From assembly GCA_001708385.1 (NCBI GenBank), contig CP012388.1, positions 2,852,001 to 2,916,000 of the forward strand: DNA of 64,000 nt, in the 5' to 3' direction. Shown piece by piece: positions 1 through 9,563 of this stretch. Each line of letters starts with the position of its first letter. Positions within the stretch are counted from its first letter, which is position 1. A program made the position numbers and the translations under genes. The notes below the pieces were generated by a model that was not told where the DNA came from, ran no database searches, and saw only the letters and a list, made by a program, of their open reading frames with translations. This stretch comes from Flavobacterium psychrophilum. Its GTDB lineage: Bacteria > Bacteroidota > Bacteroidia > Flavobacteriales > Flavobacteriaceae.

Positions 1-468
1 AGGCAGGTAATTGGCATCACCAACTGTTATGGAGAATGTTCGTATTCCTGCTGTGGGATTGGTCGAGGTATTAGTATATACGGTGCTGTAAACAGCATTT
101 ATGAGTGCTGCAATAGATGCCTGTTGCCCGCCTACGCCTGTTATGCTTAATTTTCCCGAAGCCGTATCCCATTGCGATGTGATATTCGGCAGGTTAAGCG
201 ATAAGCTTAATTGATCCTGTCCGCTTACATACCCACTCGCTATCTGAATATATACACCCTGTGCTGTGGCATCGTCCGGGTCAACAATATTAAAAAAAGT
301 AGCTATGTTTAATGGCGTGCCCGGGCAATATTGTTGTGTTCCCTGGGCGGTAACCGTTGGGGCAACATTACTTTGTGACGTAGCAGTTTGCCCTGTCAGG
401 AATAGTGTCGTTATTAAAAGAAATTGTAAGTTTTGTATCTTAAAAAAAGCAGGCAAAAAATTCTTCAT
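1..468 (-). CDS. Large secreted repeat/adhesin-like protein, N-terminal part only
   Basis: The reverse strand is open from an ATG at 468 to the left edge with no stop, so this is the first 156 codons of a gene that continues outside the window. Residues about 1-32 form a signal peptide (basic start, hydrophobic LLITTLFLTG core, cleavage near ATSQS). The mature part is rich in Thr, Ser, Ala, Gly and Asn, with beta-sandwich-like stretches such as VYIQIASGYVSGQDQL and one early Cys-Pro (QYCPGTP). This composition is typical of long Flavobacteriaceae surface proteins exported by the type IX system. The sorting domain that would prove this is not in view. Confidence is good that it is a secreted protein and low for any function. 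Confidence 0.7.
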   Translation of the reverse strand, partial: MKNFLPAFFKIQNLQFLLITTLFLTGQTATSQSNVAPTVTAQGTQQYCPGTPLNIATFFNIVDPDDATAQGVYIQIASGYVSGQDQLSLSLNLPNITSQWDTASGKLSITGVGGQQASIAALINAVYSTVYTNTSTNPTAGIRTFSITVGDANYLP

Positions 469-493
469 GTCGTAAAAATAACGATTTCGGAGA

Positions 494-1033
494 CTAATTG
501 CTACTTGTATAGTTTTTTTGAAAGATATCCCACACTACGATACCTGCACTAACCGATATGTTGAGGGAATGTTTAGTTCCTAATTGCGGAATTTCTATGG
601 TTCCGCTGCATAGTTTTATGGCTTCCTGCGATACGCCTTTTACCTCGTTGCCAAATACAAGGGCATATTTTTTTTGAGGTTCGGGTATAAAATCATTCAG
701 GTAAACCGAATTCTCCACCTGTTCAATAGCCCAGACTTCAGTCGCTTCAGCCTGTAGTTTGGTAATTACATCAAGTACGTCTTTGGCATATTCCCAGGCA
801 ACGGTATCGGTAGCGCCAAGAGCTGTTTTGTGAATTTCTTTATTAGGAGGGGTAGCGGTTATGCCGCACAGGTATATTTTTTCGATAAGAAAAGCATCGG
901 CGGTACGAAAAACAGACCCAATATTGTGCAGGCTGCGAATATCGTCAAGTATCAGTATCAGCGGAGTTTTCTCGGCTTGTTTAAAGTCGTCAATACTTTT
1001 ACGTCCCAGTTCGCTGTTGGCTAATTTTCTCAT
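494..1033 (-). CDS. TrmH/SpoU family RNA 2'-O-methyltransferase
   Basis: The 179-residue protein carries the three SpoU signatures of SPOUT methyltransferases: NIGSVFRTAD at residues 37-46, FGNEVKGV at 127-134, and IPQLGTKHSLNISVSAG at 148-164, which form the knotted SAM-binding site. Family members methylate the 2'-hydroxyl of a tRNA or rRNA nucleotide. There is no N-terminal substrate-binding domain, so the exact target (tRNA G18, tRNA position 34 or a 23S site) cannot be told from sequence. It is divergent from mutS, and the roughly 230-base gap between them probably holds both promoters. Confidence 0.9.
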   Translation of the reverse strand: MRKLANSELGRKSIDDFKQAEKTPLILILDDIRSLHNIGSVFRTADAFLIEKIYLCGITATPPNKEIHKTALGATDTVAWEYAKDVLDVITKLQAEATEVWAIEQVENSVYLNDFIPEPQKKYALVFGNEVKGVSQEAIKLCSGTIEIPQLGTKHSLNISVSAGIVVWDIFQKNYTSSN

Positions 1034-1266
1034 GTATTTATAATAAATAGGGGCAAATGTACTTATTATTTAGATAATGCGCATATCGGTTCGTAGAGAC
1101 GTTACTCTGCAATGTGTCTGGTAATAAACTATATCAAAGAATGTTTTTAAAACCTTACAGGATATTATGTCGTCCCACAAGTTATCCACCATTTACCAAC
1201 ACCGCATTTAAGGGTGCAGGATTTTGAGTAACTTCGCCCTCTAAGTAAATTTAAACCTCATTTCCA

Positions 1267-3873
1267 TTGGCTACGAAAGAAAAAGCACCCAAAGAAACCC
1301 CGTTAATGAAACAGTATAACGAGATTAAGGCAAAGTATCCCGATGCGTGCCTGTTGTTTCGTGTGGGCGATTTTTACGAAACCTTTGGTGAAGATGCCGT
1401 TCGTACTGCCGGAATATTAGGTATTGTGCTTACCAAAAGGGGAGCAGGCAGCGAAACCGAAACTGCATTGTGCGGGTTTCCGCACCACTCTTTAAATACC
1501 TATCTGCCAAAACTGGTTAAAGCCGGGCTGCGTGTTGCTATATGCGACCAGCTGGAAGACCCTAAAATGACAAAGACCATCGTAAAACGTGGTGTAACCG
1601 AACTGGTTACTCCGGGTGTATCGATGAACGATGAGGTACTACATTCTAAAAGTAATAACTTTTTAGCTTCGGTTTATTTTGGCAAGAGAACTGTTGGTGT
1701 TTCGTTTCTTGATGTATCTACGGGTGAGTTCCTTACAGCACAGGGTAATGAGGAATATATAGATAAACTGTTGCAGAATTTTAGTCCGAGTGAGGTGCTT
1801 GTGCCTAAGGCGGAGAAAAATAATTTCAAGGAAACTTTCGGGGACGATTTTCATACTTTCTTCCTTGAAGACTGGGTGTATAAAGAAGATTACGCTTTTG
1901 AGAACTTAACATCGCATTTCGGAACCAACTCCTTAAAAGGGTTTGGTGTAGAAGAATTGCAAGAGGGCGTTATTGCATCGGGCGCGGTGCTATACTATCT
2001 GTCCGAAACCCAGCACAACAGGGTGCAACACATAACATCTATTCAGCGAATTGCAGAAGATGCCTATGTATGGATGGATCGTTTTACCATCCGTAACCTT
2101 GAGCTGTACCAGAGTCCGAACCTGAATGCCGTAACCCTTTTGGATGTTATAGACAGGACGCTTTCGCCAATGGGCAGCCGACTGCTAAAACGCTGGCTGG
2201 CACTTCCGCTAAAGGATGCCAACAAAGTACGCGCACGCCATGAGGTAGTGTCGTACCTGAAAGATAATCAGGAAATATTAAACAAAATACAGTACCAGAT
2301 AAAGCAGATTTCCGACCTGGAAAGGCTTATCTCTAAAATTGCGACCGGAAAGGTGAGTCCCCGCGAGGTTGTTTACCTAAAAGATTCACTTGATGCGATA
2401 GTGCCGATTAAAGGCTTGGCACTGGAAAGCAAGAACGAGGCATTGAAAGCCATCGGCGACAGCCTGCATGCGTGCGACCTGCTTCGTGAAAAAATAAAGA
2501 CAACCCTGCATGCCGATGCTCCTGTTTCCATCAATAAAGGAAACGCCATTGCATCGGGTATTCATCCTGAACTGGATGATCTAAGGAATATATCGAATTC
2601 AGGTAAAGAATATTTGGAAGGTATAGAGCGAAGAGAGTCGGAAGCCACCGGTATCTCATCATTAAAGATATCCTTCAACAATGTATTCGGTTACTATATC
2701 GAGGTGCGTAATACCCACAAAGATAAAGTGCCTACAGAATGGATTAGAAAGCAAACACTGGTAAACGCAGAGCGTTACATTACCGAAGAGCTTAAAGAAT
2801 ATGAAACCAAAATTCTTGGTGCCGAAGAAAAAATACATGCGCTGGAAACCCAGTTGTTCGATCAGCTTGTAGTGTGGATATCTACCTACATTAAGCCCGT
2901 TCAGCTTAACGCCAGCCTTATCGCTCAGTTAGACTGCCTGGCTTCGTTTACGCAGCTGGCTATAGAAAATAAATACGTTTGCCCGGTTATAGACGATAGT
3001 TTCGACCTTGAAATTAAAGAAGGCCGCCACCCGGTTATAGAAAAGCAATTGCCGGTAGGTACGCCATACATCACAAACGATGTCTATCTTGACCGCTCAC
3101 AGCAGCAGATCATCATGATTACCGGACCCAATATGTCGGGTAAGTCGGCTATCCTTCGCCAAACTGCATTAATTGTTTTGCTGGCGCAGATGGGAAGCTT
3201 CGTGCCTGCCGAAAGCGTACGCATGGGAATTGTAGATAAGATATTTACAAGGGTAGGAGCATCGGATAATATTTCTATGGGAGAATCTACTTTCATGGTA
3301 GAGATGAACGAAACAGCAAGCATCCTGAATAATATATCCGACAGGAGCCTTATTTTGCTGGATGAAATTGGCCGTGGTACCAGTACCTATGACGGTATCT
3401 CTATTGCATGGGCAATTGCCGAATTCCTTCATGAACATCCGGCGCAACCAAAAACGCTGTTCGCAACGCACTATCATGAGCTGAATGAGATGCAGGATAT
3501 CTTTGACCGCATACAGAATTTTAACGTGTCGGTAAAAGAATTGAAAGATACAGTATTGTTTATCCGTAAGCTTGTAAAAGGCGGCTCTGCGCACAGTTTT
3601 GGTATCCATGTGGCTAAGATGGCGGGAATGCCGCAAACGGTTATCCAGAAGGCGCAAAAACTGCTTAAAAAGCTGGAAAAAGATCATTCGGGCGAGGCGT
3701 TGGGTAATGGCAAGGCAGCAAGTAAAGATGAGTTGCAGTTGAGCTTCTTTAACCTTGACGACCCATTACTGGAAGAAATAAAAGAAGAGATTATGAATCT
3801 CGACATCAATACCCTTACGCCTGTAGAAGCTTTAATGAAGCTGAACGAAATAAAAAGGATGCTGACGAAGTAG
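1267..3873 (+). CDS. mutS: DNA mismatch repair ATPase MutS
   Basis: This 868-residue MutS recognises mismatches and starts methyl-independent mismatch repair with MutL. Visible features: the mismatch-reading Phe-Tyr-Glu (residues 36-38, in VGDFYETF), connector and lever/clamp domains in the middle, Walker A GPNMSGKS near residue 621-628, Walker [17 protein letters not shown] near 695-710, and the ATP-site His in ATHYHE. The tail ends in a short helix-turn-helix dimer region. The start is a TTG at 1267; no ATG exists in frame between the upstream stops and the conserved [13 protein letters not shown] start, so a non-ATG start is needed. A degenerate -7 box (TAACTTCG, 1229-1236) lies just upstream. 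Confidence 0.97.
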   Translation: MATKEKAPKETPLMKQYNEIKAKYPDACLLFRVGDFYETFGEDAVRTAGILGIVLTKRGAGSETETALCGFPHHSLNTYLPKLVKAGLRVAICDQLEDPKMTKTIVKRGVTELVTPGVSMNDEVLHSKSNNFLASVYFGKRTVGVSFLDVSTGEFLTAQGNEEYIDKLLQNFSPSEVLVPKAEKNNFKETFGDDFHTFFLEDWVYKEDYAFENLTSHFGTNSLKGFGVEELQEGVIASGAVLYYLSETQHNRVQHITSIQRIAEDAYVWMDRFTIRNLELYQSPNLNAVTLLDVIDRTLSPMGSRLLKRWLALPLKDANKVRARHEVVSYLKDNQEILNKIQYQIKQISDLERLISKIATGKVSPREVVYLKDSLDAIVPIKGLALESKNEALKAIGDSLHACDLLREKIKTTLHADAPVSINKGNAIASGIHPELDDLRNISNSGKEYLEGIERRESEATGISSLKISFNNVFGYYIEVRNTHKDKVPTEWIRKQTLVNAERYITEELKEYETKILGAEEKIHALETQLFDQLVVWISTYIKPVQLNASLIAQLDCLASFTQLAIENKYVCPVIDDSFDLEIKEGRHPVIEKQLPVGTPYITNDVYLDRSQQQIIMITGPNMSGKSAILRQTALIVLLAQMGSFVPAESVRMGIVDKIFTRVGASDNISMGESTFMVEMNETASILNNISDRSLILLDEIGRGTSTYDGISIAWAIAEFLHEHPAQPKTLFATHYHELNEMQDIFDRIQNFNVSVKELKDTVLFIRKLVKGGSAHSFGIHVAKMAGMPQTVIQKAQKLLKKLEKDHSGEALGNGKAASKDELQLSFFNLDDPLLEEIKEEIMNLDINTLTPVEALMKLNEIKRMLTK

Positions 3874-3948
3874 TGTTCAGTGTTCAGTGTTCGCGCGGTG
3901 TAACGGAGTCGAAGAATCTCAGGAATTTACTTTTCAAATTTGAAAATT

Positions 3949-4539
3949 ATGAGAACTGATAATCTATTAAAACAGGTCGTTTTTATCAAGGAAATTGATA
4001 AGCTAAAATATATTCAGCGCAAAACCAGGCTCTTTAATAGCGACAGGCACGAGAACGATGCCGAACACAGCTGGCATCTGGCCATGATGGCCCTGGTTTT
4101 AGCAGAACATGCAGACAAGCCAATTGATGTGCTTAAAGTCGTGAAGATGGTACTGATACATGACATTGTTGAAATTGATGCCGGCGATGTTTTTATTTAC
4201 GATACCGTAAAAAACCATTGTAATACAGACGAGGAGCGCTTGGCAGCAGAGCGGATCTTTGGTTTATTACCCGAAGAACAGGCAAAAGAATATATTGCTA
4301 TATGGGAAGAGTTTGAAGAGGGAATTACTGATGATGCAAAATTCGCGAAGGCAATGGACAGGTTTGAGCCTCTTTTGCAGAATACGTCGAACAATGGCGG
4401 AACATGGGTCGAGTTTGATGTAAAGTACGATAAGGTATATAATAAGAAAAAAGTAATTCAGGAGGGTTCAGCATCAATTTGGGAATATGCCGAGCGTTTG
4501 ATTAATGAGAGCGTGGAAAAGGGTATTCTTAAAAAATAG
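3949..4539 (+). CDS. HD-domain hydrolase, YfbR/HDDC2-like
   Basis: The 196-residue protein is a single HD domain of the 5'-deoxynucleotidase/HDDC2 group, which dephosphorylates (deoxy)nucleoside monophosphates using a divalent metal. Metal ligands visible are His40 (in NDAEHSWH), the His71-Asp72 pair (LIHDIVEID) and a later Asp (AKAMDRFEP). I start at the ATG at 3949; an in-frame TTG nine bases earlier is less likely. It lies about 75 bases after mutS, behind a stretch of degenerate repeat-like sequence, so it may have its own promoter. Substrate is unproven. Confidence 0.85.
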   Translation: MRTDNLLKQVVFIKEIDKLKYIQRKTRLFNSDRHENDAEHSWHLAMMALVLAEHADKPIDVLKVVKMVLIHDIVEIDAGDVFIYDTVKNHCNTDEERLAAERIFGLLPEEQAKEYIAIWEEFEEGITDDAKFAKAMDRFEPLLQNTSNNGGTWVEFDVKYDKVYNKKKVIQEGSASIWEYAERLINESVEKGILKK

Positions 4540-4609
4540 CTTTATCCGCTAAGCTGATGACAGATTTTTATAGAAAAAGGAAGACTCAGGGTGTTTAAAA
4601 GGGGAAACC

Positions 4610-4632
4610 CTTTGTGAATCTTTGCGCCTTCA
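4610..4632 (+). repeat. Solo copy of the GxxExxY-flanking repeat
   Basis: CTTTGTGAATCTTTGC (4610-4625) followed by GCCTTC is the same sequence, in inverted orientation, as GCAAAGATTCACAAAG at 38564-38579 and nearly the same as 39003-39017. Here it stands alone in an intergenic region, with no gene attached. Confidence 0.6.
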
Positions 4633-4738
4633 TTGCTAATCTCCGTATCATAATTCCAATTGCTGAAAAAACTTTCATTTTTAAGCCAAACGTTATCAGA
4701 AAGTTATATTTTTTAGTGAATTTTTTTTCAGGAAACGT

Positions 4739-4768
4739 TTGCAGAATTGAAATTTAGTGCTACATTTG
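4739..4768 (+). promoter_or_regulatory. Bacteroidetes-type promoter of the tRNA Gly-Leu unit
   Basis: TTG at 4739-4741, 19 bases, then TACATTTG at 4761-4768 match the Bacteroidetes -33/-7 consensus exactly. It lies 35 bases upstream of tRNA-Gly. Confidence 0.8.
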
Positions 4769-4803
4769 CAACCGAATTACTGATACAAACAGCGGTAACC
4801 AAT

Positions 4804-4876
4804 GCGAAAATAGCTCAGTTGGTAGAGCGCAACCTTGCCAAGGTTGAGGTCGCGGGTTCGAATCCCGTTTTTCGCT
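4804..4876 (+). tRNA. tRNA-Gly (anticodon GCC)
   Basis: A full 73-base cloverleaf: acceptor GCGAAAA pairs with TTTTCGC (4869-4875), D arm with AGCTCAGTTGGTAGAGC, anticodon loop CTTGCCAAG with GCC, and T arm GCGGG-TTCGAAT-CCCGT. CCA is not encoded. Confidence 0.97.
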
Positions 4877-4891
4877 CAAACTACTAATAAT

Positions 4892-4977
4892 GCTCGAGTG
4901 GTGGAATTGGTAGACACGCTGGACTTAAAATCCAGTGGGTAGTAATGCCCGTGCGGGTTCAAGTCCCGCCTTGAGTA
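4892..4977 (+). tRNA. tRNA-Leu (anticodon TAA)
   Basis: An 86-base class II tRNA with a long variable arm. Acceptor GCTCGAG pairs with CTTGAGT (4970-4976), the anticodon loop is CTTAAAA with TAA, and the T loop is TTCAAGT. It follows tRNA-Gly by 15 bases and is presumably co-transcribed. Confidence 0.97.
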
Positions 4978-4981
4978 CAAG

Positions 4982-5014
4982 AAGCCTTAAACGAAAGTTT
5001 GAGGCTTTTTTTGT
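4982..5014 (+). terminator. Terminator of the tRNA unit
   Basis: An 11-bp stem (4982-4992 with 4997-5007, one G-T pair) around a GAAA tetraloop, followed by a T run. Confidence 0.85.
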
Positions 5015-5060
5015 TTTTAGATGCTTCCATAATTCTTCATTTAATTACCTAATTGTTCAT

Positions 5061-5390
5061 ATGGAAAATACGAATCAACATAACTTTATACTGTGGCTTG
5101 AATTTGAACATTCAGATTATTCAGACTCCGATATGGAGAATGAATTATGTAATGTTATTGTGGATCTTCCTGATGGCAGACGTTATGGAATTAATGTGTG
5201 GACATACAAATTTCTTGAAACTATTGAGAAAATTAATCAGAATTCGGGTGAAGAACTGGCAGGGCTTTATATAGTTCCTCCTGATTTATTTGTAAAAGTC
5301 CTGACGCGGGAATGTATTGAAAAAACAATTTCTGATTTGCTGAAAAGAGGTAATCTGGAAGATGTGCTTAATCCTTCAGTACTGTCTTAA
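5061..5390 (+). CDS. Hypothetical small acidic protein
   Basis: This 109-residue cytosolic protein starts at the ATG at 5061, after the tRNA terminator; reading further upstream would run into the tRNA-Leu gene. It has no signal peptide. The sequence opens with a beta-rich stretch (FILWLEFEHSDYSD), has a central DLPDGRRYGINVWTYKFLETI block and ends with a helical C-terminus. The pattern is seen in small uncharacterised Flavobacteria proteins that may act as immunity-like or regulatory partners, but I do not recognise the family. Confidence 0.65.
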   Translation: MENTNQHNFILWLEFEHSDYSDSDMENELCNVIVDLPDGRRYGINVWTYKFLETIEKINQNSGEELAGLYIVPPDLFVKVLTRECIEKTISDLLKRGNLEDVLNPSVLS

Positions 5391-5459
5391 GATTATAACA
5401 GAAATTTGTAATTTGGATCTAAATTATTTCTCCCACTACCTCACTACATTTGCCTTTTA

Positions 5460-7106
5460 ATGCTCCTCGTGAAAAAACTACTTTTTATACTGTTCCTCTT
5501 TTTTGGTACAATAGCCGCTGCCCAAAACAGCCGTGCTATTTTTGCCGAACTAAATGCTGCCATAAAAAACAAAAAGGAATATTCGAAAAAAAGGGAACAG
5601 CGTATAAGCGGACTTAAAAAAATCAACGAAAGCGGGCTTCCTTCGCTGCAGGAATACCAGGTGAATAAAAGCCTGTATAAAGAATACCGTAAGTTTAAGT
5701 TAGATTCGGCTATATTCTATGTGCAGCGCAATCTTGCCATTGCGGCCTCGCAAAAAAATGCAGCATTGCAGGACGAGGCAAATATCCAGCTTGCAAACCT
5801 GTATTCGTCTTCTGGTAAATTCAGGGAAGCCGAAAGTATCTTTAAAAACATCAGTAGCAAAAGACTTCCTGCATCGCTTCTTCCGGAGTTTTATGAATTC
5901 TACAGTCAGTTTTTTGAACATTACGCTACCAACAGCTATAACGAAGATTATTTTAAAAGCATAGCAATCTACAGGGATTCACTGCTGAGAGTGCTTAATC
6001 CATCATCTGTAAAATATAAGATCGTACAGGCGCAGAAAGACATCTACAATAAAAAGTTAGACAAGGCAGAAAGAGACCTGCTGCAGTTGCTGAATACTTC
6101 TGAAGAAAAAAATGCCGACTATGCGATGTTTGCTTATCTGTTGGGTGATATTTATGGTACTCAGGGCAAAGCAGAACTCCAGAAAGATTATTTTGCCATC
6201 TCGGCAACTGCTGATATAAAGAATGCTATTAAAGACAATGCGGCGATTCAGAATCTTGCATTGTTATATTATGAAGAGGGCGATATAGATAACGCTTATA
6301 AATTCACCAAATCGGCTATTGAGGATGCTATCTTTTGCAATGTAAAGTTCAGGACGTTACAGATGTCAGAACTGTATTCCATTATCAACACAACGTATCT
6401 TGATAAAGAAGCGAAGAGCAAAAGCCAGTTGCAGTTGTATCTTGTCCTGATCAGCATCCTTTCGCTATTCCTTATTATTGCCATTGTATATGTATACAAA
6501 CAAATGAAAAAGGTATCGCGCATTAAGGAAGAACTGGCTGTAACCGGGCAAAAGCTTGCAGAACTAAATGCCGATATTACCAATGCTAATGCGCAGTTAC
6601 ACGAAAGCAATACACAGCTGTGGGAATCCAATCACATAAAGGAGGAATACATTGCACATTTCTTCGATCTGTGCTCTACGTATATTAACAAACTGGAGGA
6701 TTATCGCAAATCGCTTAACCGTAAAGCGAATGATAAGCAGATGGACGAATTGTTCAAAATGCTTAAATCGACCACAGTAGTGGATAACGAGATCGACGAA
6801 TTGTATAAAACCTTTGATACTATCTTTGTTAACCTGTATCCTACCTTTGTTAAAGATTTCAACGCGCTTCTTGTTCCCGAGGAGCAGGTGACCGTTAAAC
6901 AGGGCGAACTGCTAAATACCGAACTGCGTATTTTTGCACTGGTTCGTTTGGGTATTACCGACAGCATAAAGATCGCTGCATTTCTTCGATACTCACTTAG
7001 TACTATTTACAACTACCGCACTAAGGCCAGGAACAAGGCCGCTGTTTCCCGCGACGATTTTGAAATTATGGTTTCAAAAATCGGTATAATGGCTTCTAAA
7101 AGCTAA
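5460..7106 (+). CDS. Transmembrane one-component regulator, DUF6377 type
   Basis: The 548-residue protein has a signal peptide (1-21), a periplasmic helical-repeat region resembling TPRs (about 50-310), one membrane helix (about 325-346), a coiled coil (about 350-400) and a cytoplasmic C-terminus. That C-terminus (about 485-530, LNTELRIFALVRLGITDSIKIAAFLRY...TIYNYRTKARNKA) looks like a LuxR-type helix-turn-helix. Bacteroidetes proteins of this plan sense a periplasmic ligand and act directly on DNA, usually next to polysaccharide-use genes. The GH3 gene just downstream fits that role. A -7 box (TACATTTG, 5445-5452) ends only seven bases before the ATG, so the mRNA would have almost no leader. 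Function is inferred from architecture and neighbours. Confidence 0.8.
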   Translation: MLLVKKLLFILFLFFGTIAAAQNSRAIFAELNAAIKNKKEYSKKREQRISGLKKINESGLPSLQEYQVNKSLYKEYRKFKLDSAIFYVQRNLAIAASQKNAALQDEANIQLANLYSSSGKFREAESIFKNISSKRLPASLLPEFYEFYSQFFEHYATNSYNEDYFKSIAIYRDSLLRVLNPSSVKYKIVQAQKDIYNKKLDKAERDLLQLLNTSEEKNADYAMFAYLLGDIYGTQGKAELQKDYFAISATADIKNAIKDNAAIQNLALLYYEEGDIDNAYKFTKSAIEDAIFCNVKFRTLQMSELYSIINTTYLDKEAKSKSQLQLYLVLISILSLFLIIAIVYVYKQMKKVSRIKEELAVTGQKLAELNADITNANAQLHESNTQLWESNHIKEEYIAHFFDLCSTYINKLEDYRKSLNRKANDKQMDELFKMLKSTTVVDNEIDELYKTFDTIFVNLYPTFVKDFNALLVPEEQVTVKQGELLNTELRIFALVRLGITDSIKIAAFLRYSLSTIYNYRTKARNKAAVSRDDFEIMVSKIGIMASKS

Positions 7107-7123
7107 ATTTCCCTTTTTATTTT

Positions 7124-7207
7124 ACTACTTTTTTTGGGTGTCAGTATATGTTTAATATATTGATATTCAGTGTTTTTTTGTTTATGATTCACTACTTTTT
7201 TTGGTGT
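7124..7207. repeat. Direct repeat pair upstream of the GH3 gene
   Basis: ACTACTTTTTTTGGGTGT at 7124-7141 is repeated as ACTACTTTTTTTGGTGT at 7191-7207, 67 bases apart (about six helical turns). Both lie in the gap between the regulator gene and the GH3 gene. They could be paired regulator-binding sites; this is inference. Confidence 0.5.
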
Positions 7208-7222
7208 AGAAATTCTGCGTGT

Positions 7223-7238
7223 ACTATAACGTTATAGT
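7223..7238. promoter_or_regulatory. Perfect 16-bp palindrome, operator-like
   Basis: ACTATAACGTTATAGT is a perfect inverted repeat centred on AACGTT, 38 bases before the GH3 start. The CG-centred even palindrome resembles LacI/GalR-family operators, but no such regulator is encoded nearby. Confidence 0.5.
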
Positions 7239-7276
7239 TTTACAAAAAAAATAAGATCACTTTAAAATATACAAAC

Positions 7277-9493
7277 ATGCTTAAAAAGTTTAGAGTAATT
7301 GTTATATCTCTTTTGTTGGGTTCATCCGGGATGCAGGCGCAAACCACTGTGCCTGTTTACCTGGATGATAATAAACCTATTAAAGACAGGGTAGAAGATG
7401 CCCTTGCTAAAATGACCCTTGAAGAAAAGATAGCCATGATACATGCGCAGTCTAAATTCAGCTCGCCGGGCGTACCAAGATTGGGCATCCCTGAAAACTG
7501 GATGACCGACGGCCCTCATGGGATACGCCCTGAGGTAATGTGGGACGAATGGTCTCAGGCAGCGTGGACAAATGATTCCTGTATTGCTTTTCCTGCCCTT
7601 ACGGCGCTTTCAGCAACATGGAACAGGGATTTAGCGAAACTTTACGGAAAGTCGCTTGGTGAAGAAGCTCGCTATCGAAACAAAAATGTACTGTTAGGCC
7701 CGGGTGTAAACATTTACCGTAGTCCGCTTAACGGAAGGAATTTTGAGTACATGGGCGAAGATCCGTTTCTTACATCAAAAATGGTGGTGCCGTATATTCA
7801 GGGTGTACAGTCTAACGGTGTAGCCGCTTGCGTAAAGCATTTTGCGCTGAACAATCAGGAAACCAATCGCCATAGCGTAAATGTGGTTGTTAGTGACCGC
7901 GCACTGTACGAAATTTACCTGCCGGCTTTTAAAGCGGCGGTTCAGGAAGGGCAAACGTGGACGATAATGGGGGCTTATAATAAATACAAAGGGCAGCAGG
8001 CTTGCCATAACGAATACCTGCTTAACGATATCCTTAGGGGTAAGTGGGGTTTTGAAGGTGCTGTTGTAGCCGACTGGGGTGGAACACACGATACCAAACA
8101 GGCTATTTATAACGGACTCGATATGGAGTTTGGCAGCTGGACCGACGGTCTTGCGTGGGGTAAAAGTAACGCTTATGATAGTTATTACCTGGCGGTGCCC
8201 TACCTGAAGATGATTAAAGATGGTGAAGTTGGTACTAAAGAGCTTGATGATAAAGTGCGACGCATACTTCGATTATCTTTCCTTACAACAATGAACAAAA
8301 ACAGGCCGTGGGGTTCTTTTGGTACCGAGGAGCATGCGCTTGCGAGCCGCAAGATCGCTGAGGAAGGTATTGTGCTGCTTCAGAATAAAAACAACATATT
8401 GCCTATCAACCTGGCGAAGACTAAAAAAATCGCTGTTATTGGTGAGAATGCTATTAAAATGATGACTGTTGGTGGTGGAAGTTCTTCATTGAAAGTGAAG
8501 TATGAGATATCTCCGCTTGACGGATTGAAAAAACGAATTGGTAATCAGGCTGAGGTGGTGTACGCACGTGGTTATGTAGGCGATGCAAGTGGCGATTATA
8601 ATGGTGTGGTTTCGGGTCAGAATCTTGCTGACAGCCGTTCTGCTCAGGAGCTAAAAGCCGAAGCTTTAAAGGCAGCTAAGGATGCCGACATCGTAATTTT
8701 TGTGGGCGGATTGAATAAAAGCGATTTTCAGGATAGTGAAGGTAACGACCGTAAAGGTTTAGAGCTTCCGTACAACCAGAACGAACTGATTACAGAGCTG
8801 GCTAAAGTAAATAAGAATCTGGTGTATGTAAATGTATCGGGTAATGCAGTGGCTATGCCGTGGATAAACCAGGTGCCGGGTATTGTTCAGGGATGGTTTT
8901 TAGGCACAGAAGCCGGTACGGCATTGGCTTCGGTGTTGGTGGGCGATGTAAATCCGTCGGGTAAACTTACGTTTACCTTTCCTGTAAAGCTTGCCGATAA
9001 TGCTGCGCATTCTGTTGGGCAGTTTCCGGGTGGTGATGAGGTTGAATATACCGAAGGCTTATTTGTAGGTTACCGTTGGGCAGACAAGCAAAACATAAAA
9101 CCGTTATTCCCTTTTGGGCATGGGTTAAGCTATACTACGTTTGCCTACGGAAAAGTAACTTCCGACAAAAAAGCAATGACAGCAGGAGATAAAATAACCT
9201 TCTCTGTTAAAGTAAAAAACGCAGGCAAGCGGGACGGGCAGGAAATAGTTCAGCTGTATATAAACGATGTAAAATCATCATTAGAGCGTCCTCTAAAAGA
9301 GCTGAAAGGTTTCGAAAAAGTAACTCTTAAAGCGGGCGAAGAAAAAACGGTAACCTTTACTCTCGATAAATCGGCATTAAGCTTTTTTGACGACAAAAAA
9401 CATGACTGGGTTGCAGAGCCCGGCGATTTTGAAGCGATCATCGGGGCATCATCTTCAGATATCAAATCGAAAGTAAAATTCATATTAAAATAA
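7277..9493 (+). CDS. Secreted glycoside hydrolase family 3, beta-glucosidase type
   Basis: The 738-residue exo-hydrolase removes terminal beta-linked sugars from oligosaccharides in the periplasm or at the surface. A signal peptide (1-21, ending GMQAQ) is followed by the GH3 N-terminal barrel with ACVKHFALNNQE (about 183-194) and the nucleophile Asp266 in VVADWGGTHD. The C-terminal alpha/beta sandwich carries GRNFEYMGEDP-type and SDFQDSEGNDR elements, and an fn3-like domain (about 640-738) closes the protein. It matches the BglX plan in order and length. It is followed by a DUF1349 gene 70 bases downstream and an acyltransferase, presumably one operon. Exact sugar specificity cannot be read. 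Confidence 0.93.
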   Translation: MLKKFRVIVISLLLGSSGMQAQTTVPVYLDDNKPIKDRVEDALAKMTLEEKIAMIHAQSKFSSPGVPRLGIPENWMTDGPHGIRPEVMWDEWSQAAWTNDSCIAFPALTALSATWNRDLAKLYGKSLGEEARYRNKNVLLGPGVNIYRSPLNGRNFEYMGEDPFLTSKMVVPYIQGVQSNGVAACVKHFALNNQETNRHSVNVVVSDRALYEIYLPAFKAAVQEGQTWTIMGAYNKYKGQQACHNEYLLNDILRGKWGFEGAVVADWGGTHDTKQAIYNGLDMEFGSWTDGLAWGKSNAYDSYYLAVPYLKMIKDGEVGTKELDDKVRRILRLSFLTTMNKNRPWGSFGTEEHALASRKIAEEGIVLLQNKNNILPINLAKTKKIAVIGENAIKMMTVGGGSSSLKVKYEISPLDGLKKRIGNQAEVVYARGYVGDASGDYNGVVSGQNLADSRSAQELKAEALKAAKDADIVIFVGGLNKSDFQDSEGNDRKGLELPYNQNELITELAKVNKNLVYVNVSGNAVAMPWINQVPGIVQGWFLGTEAGTALASVLVGDVNPSGKLTFTFPVKLADNAAHSVGQFPGGDEVEYTEGLFVGYRWADKQNIKPLFPFGHGLSYTTFAYGKVTSDKKAMTAGDKITFSVKVKNAGKRDGQEIVQLYINDVKSSLERPLKELKGFEKVTLKAGEEKTVTFTLDKSALSFFDDKKHDWVAEPGDFEAIIGASSSDIKSKVKFILK

Positions 9494-9563
9494 AGAATAT
9501 ATTTACAAATACAAGGGTTGTAGCTGTTGTTGCAGCCCTTTTTTCAATCAACCACCAAACACT

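Noticed and set aside
266..475. Plus-strand 69-codon frame at the left end
   Set aside because: Antisense to the clear signal-peptide-bearing minus-strand gene cut by the edge.
3169..3687. 172-codon open frame on the minus strand in mutS
   Set aside because: Lies over the Walker A/B region of mutS, which is certain; shadow frame.
4935..5060. Upstream extension of the small gene into tRNA-Leu
   Set aside because: It would code through the tRNA and the terminator; the ATG at 5061 after the terminator is a better start.
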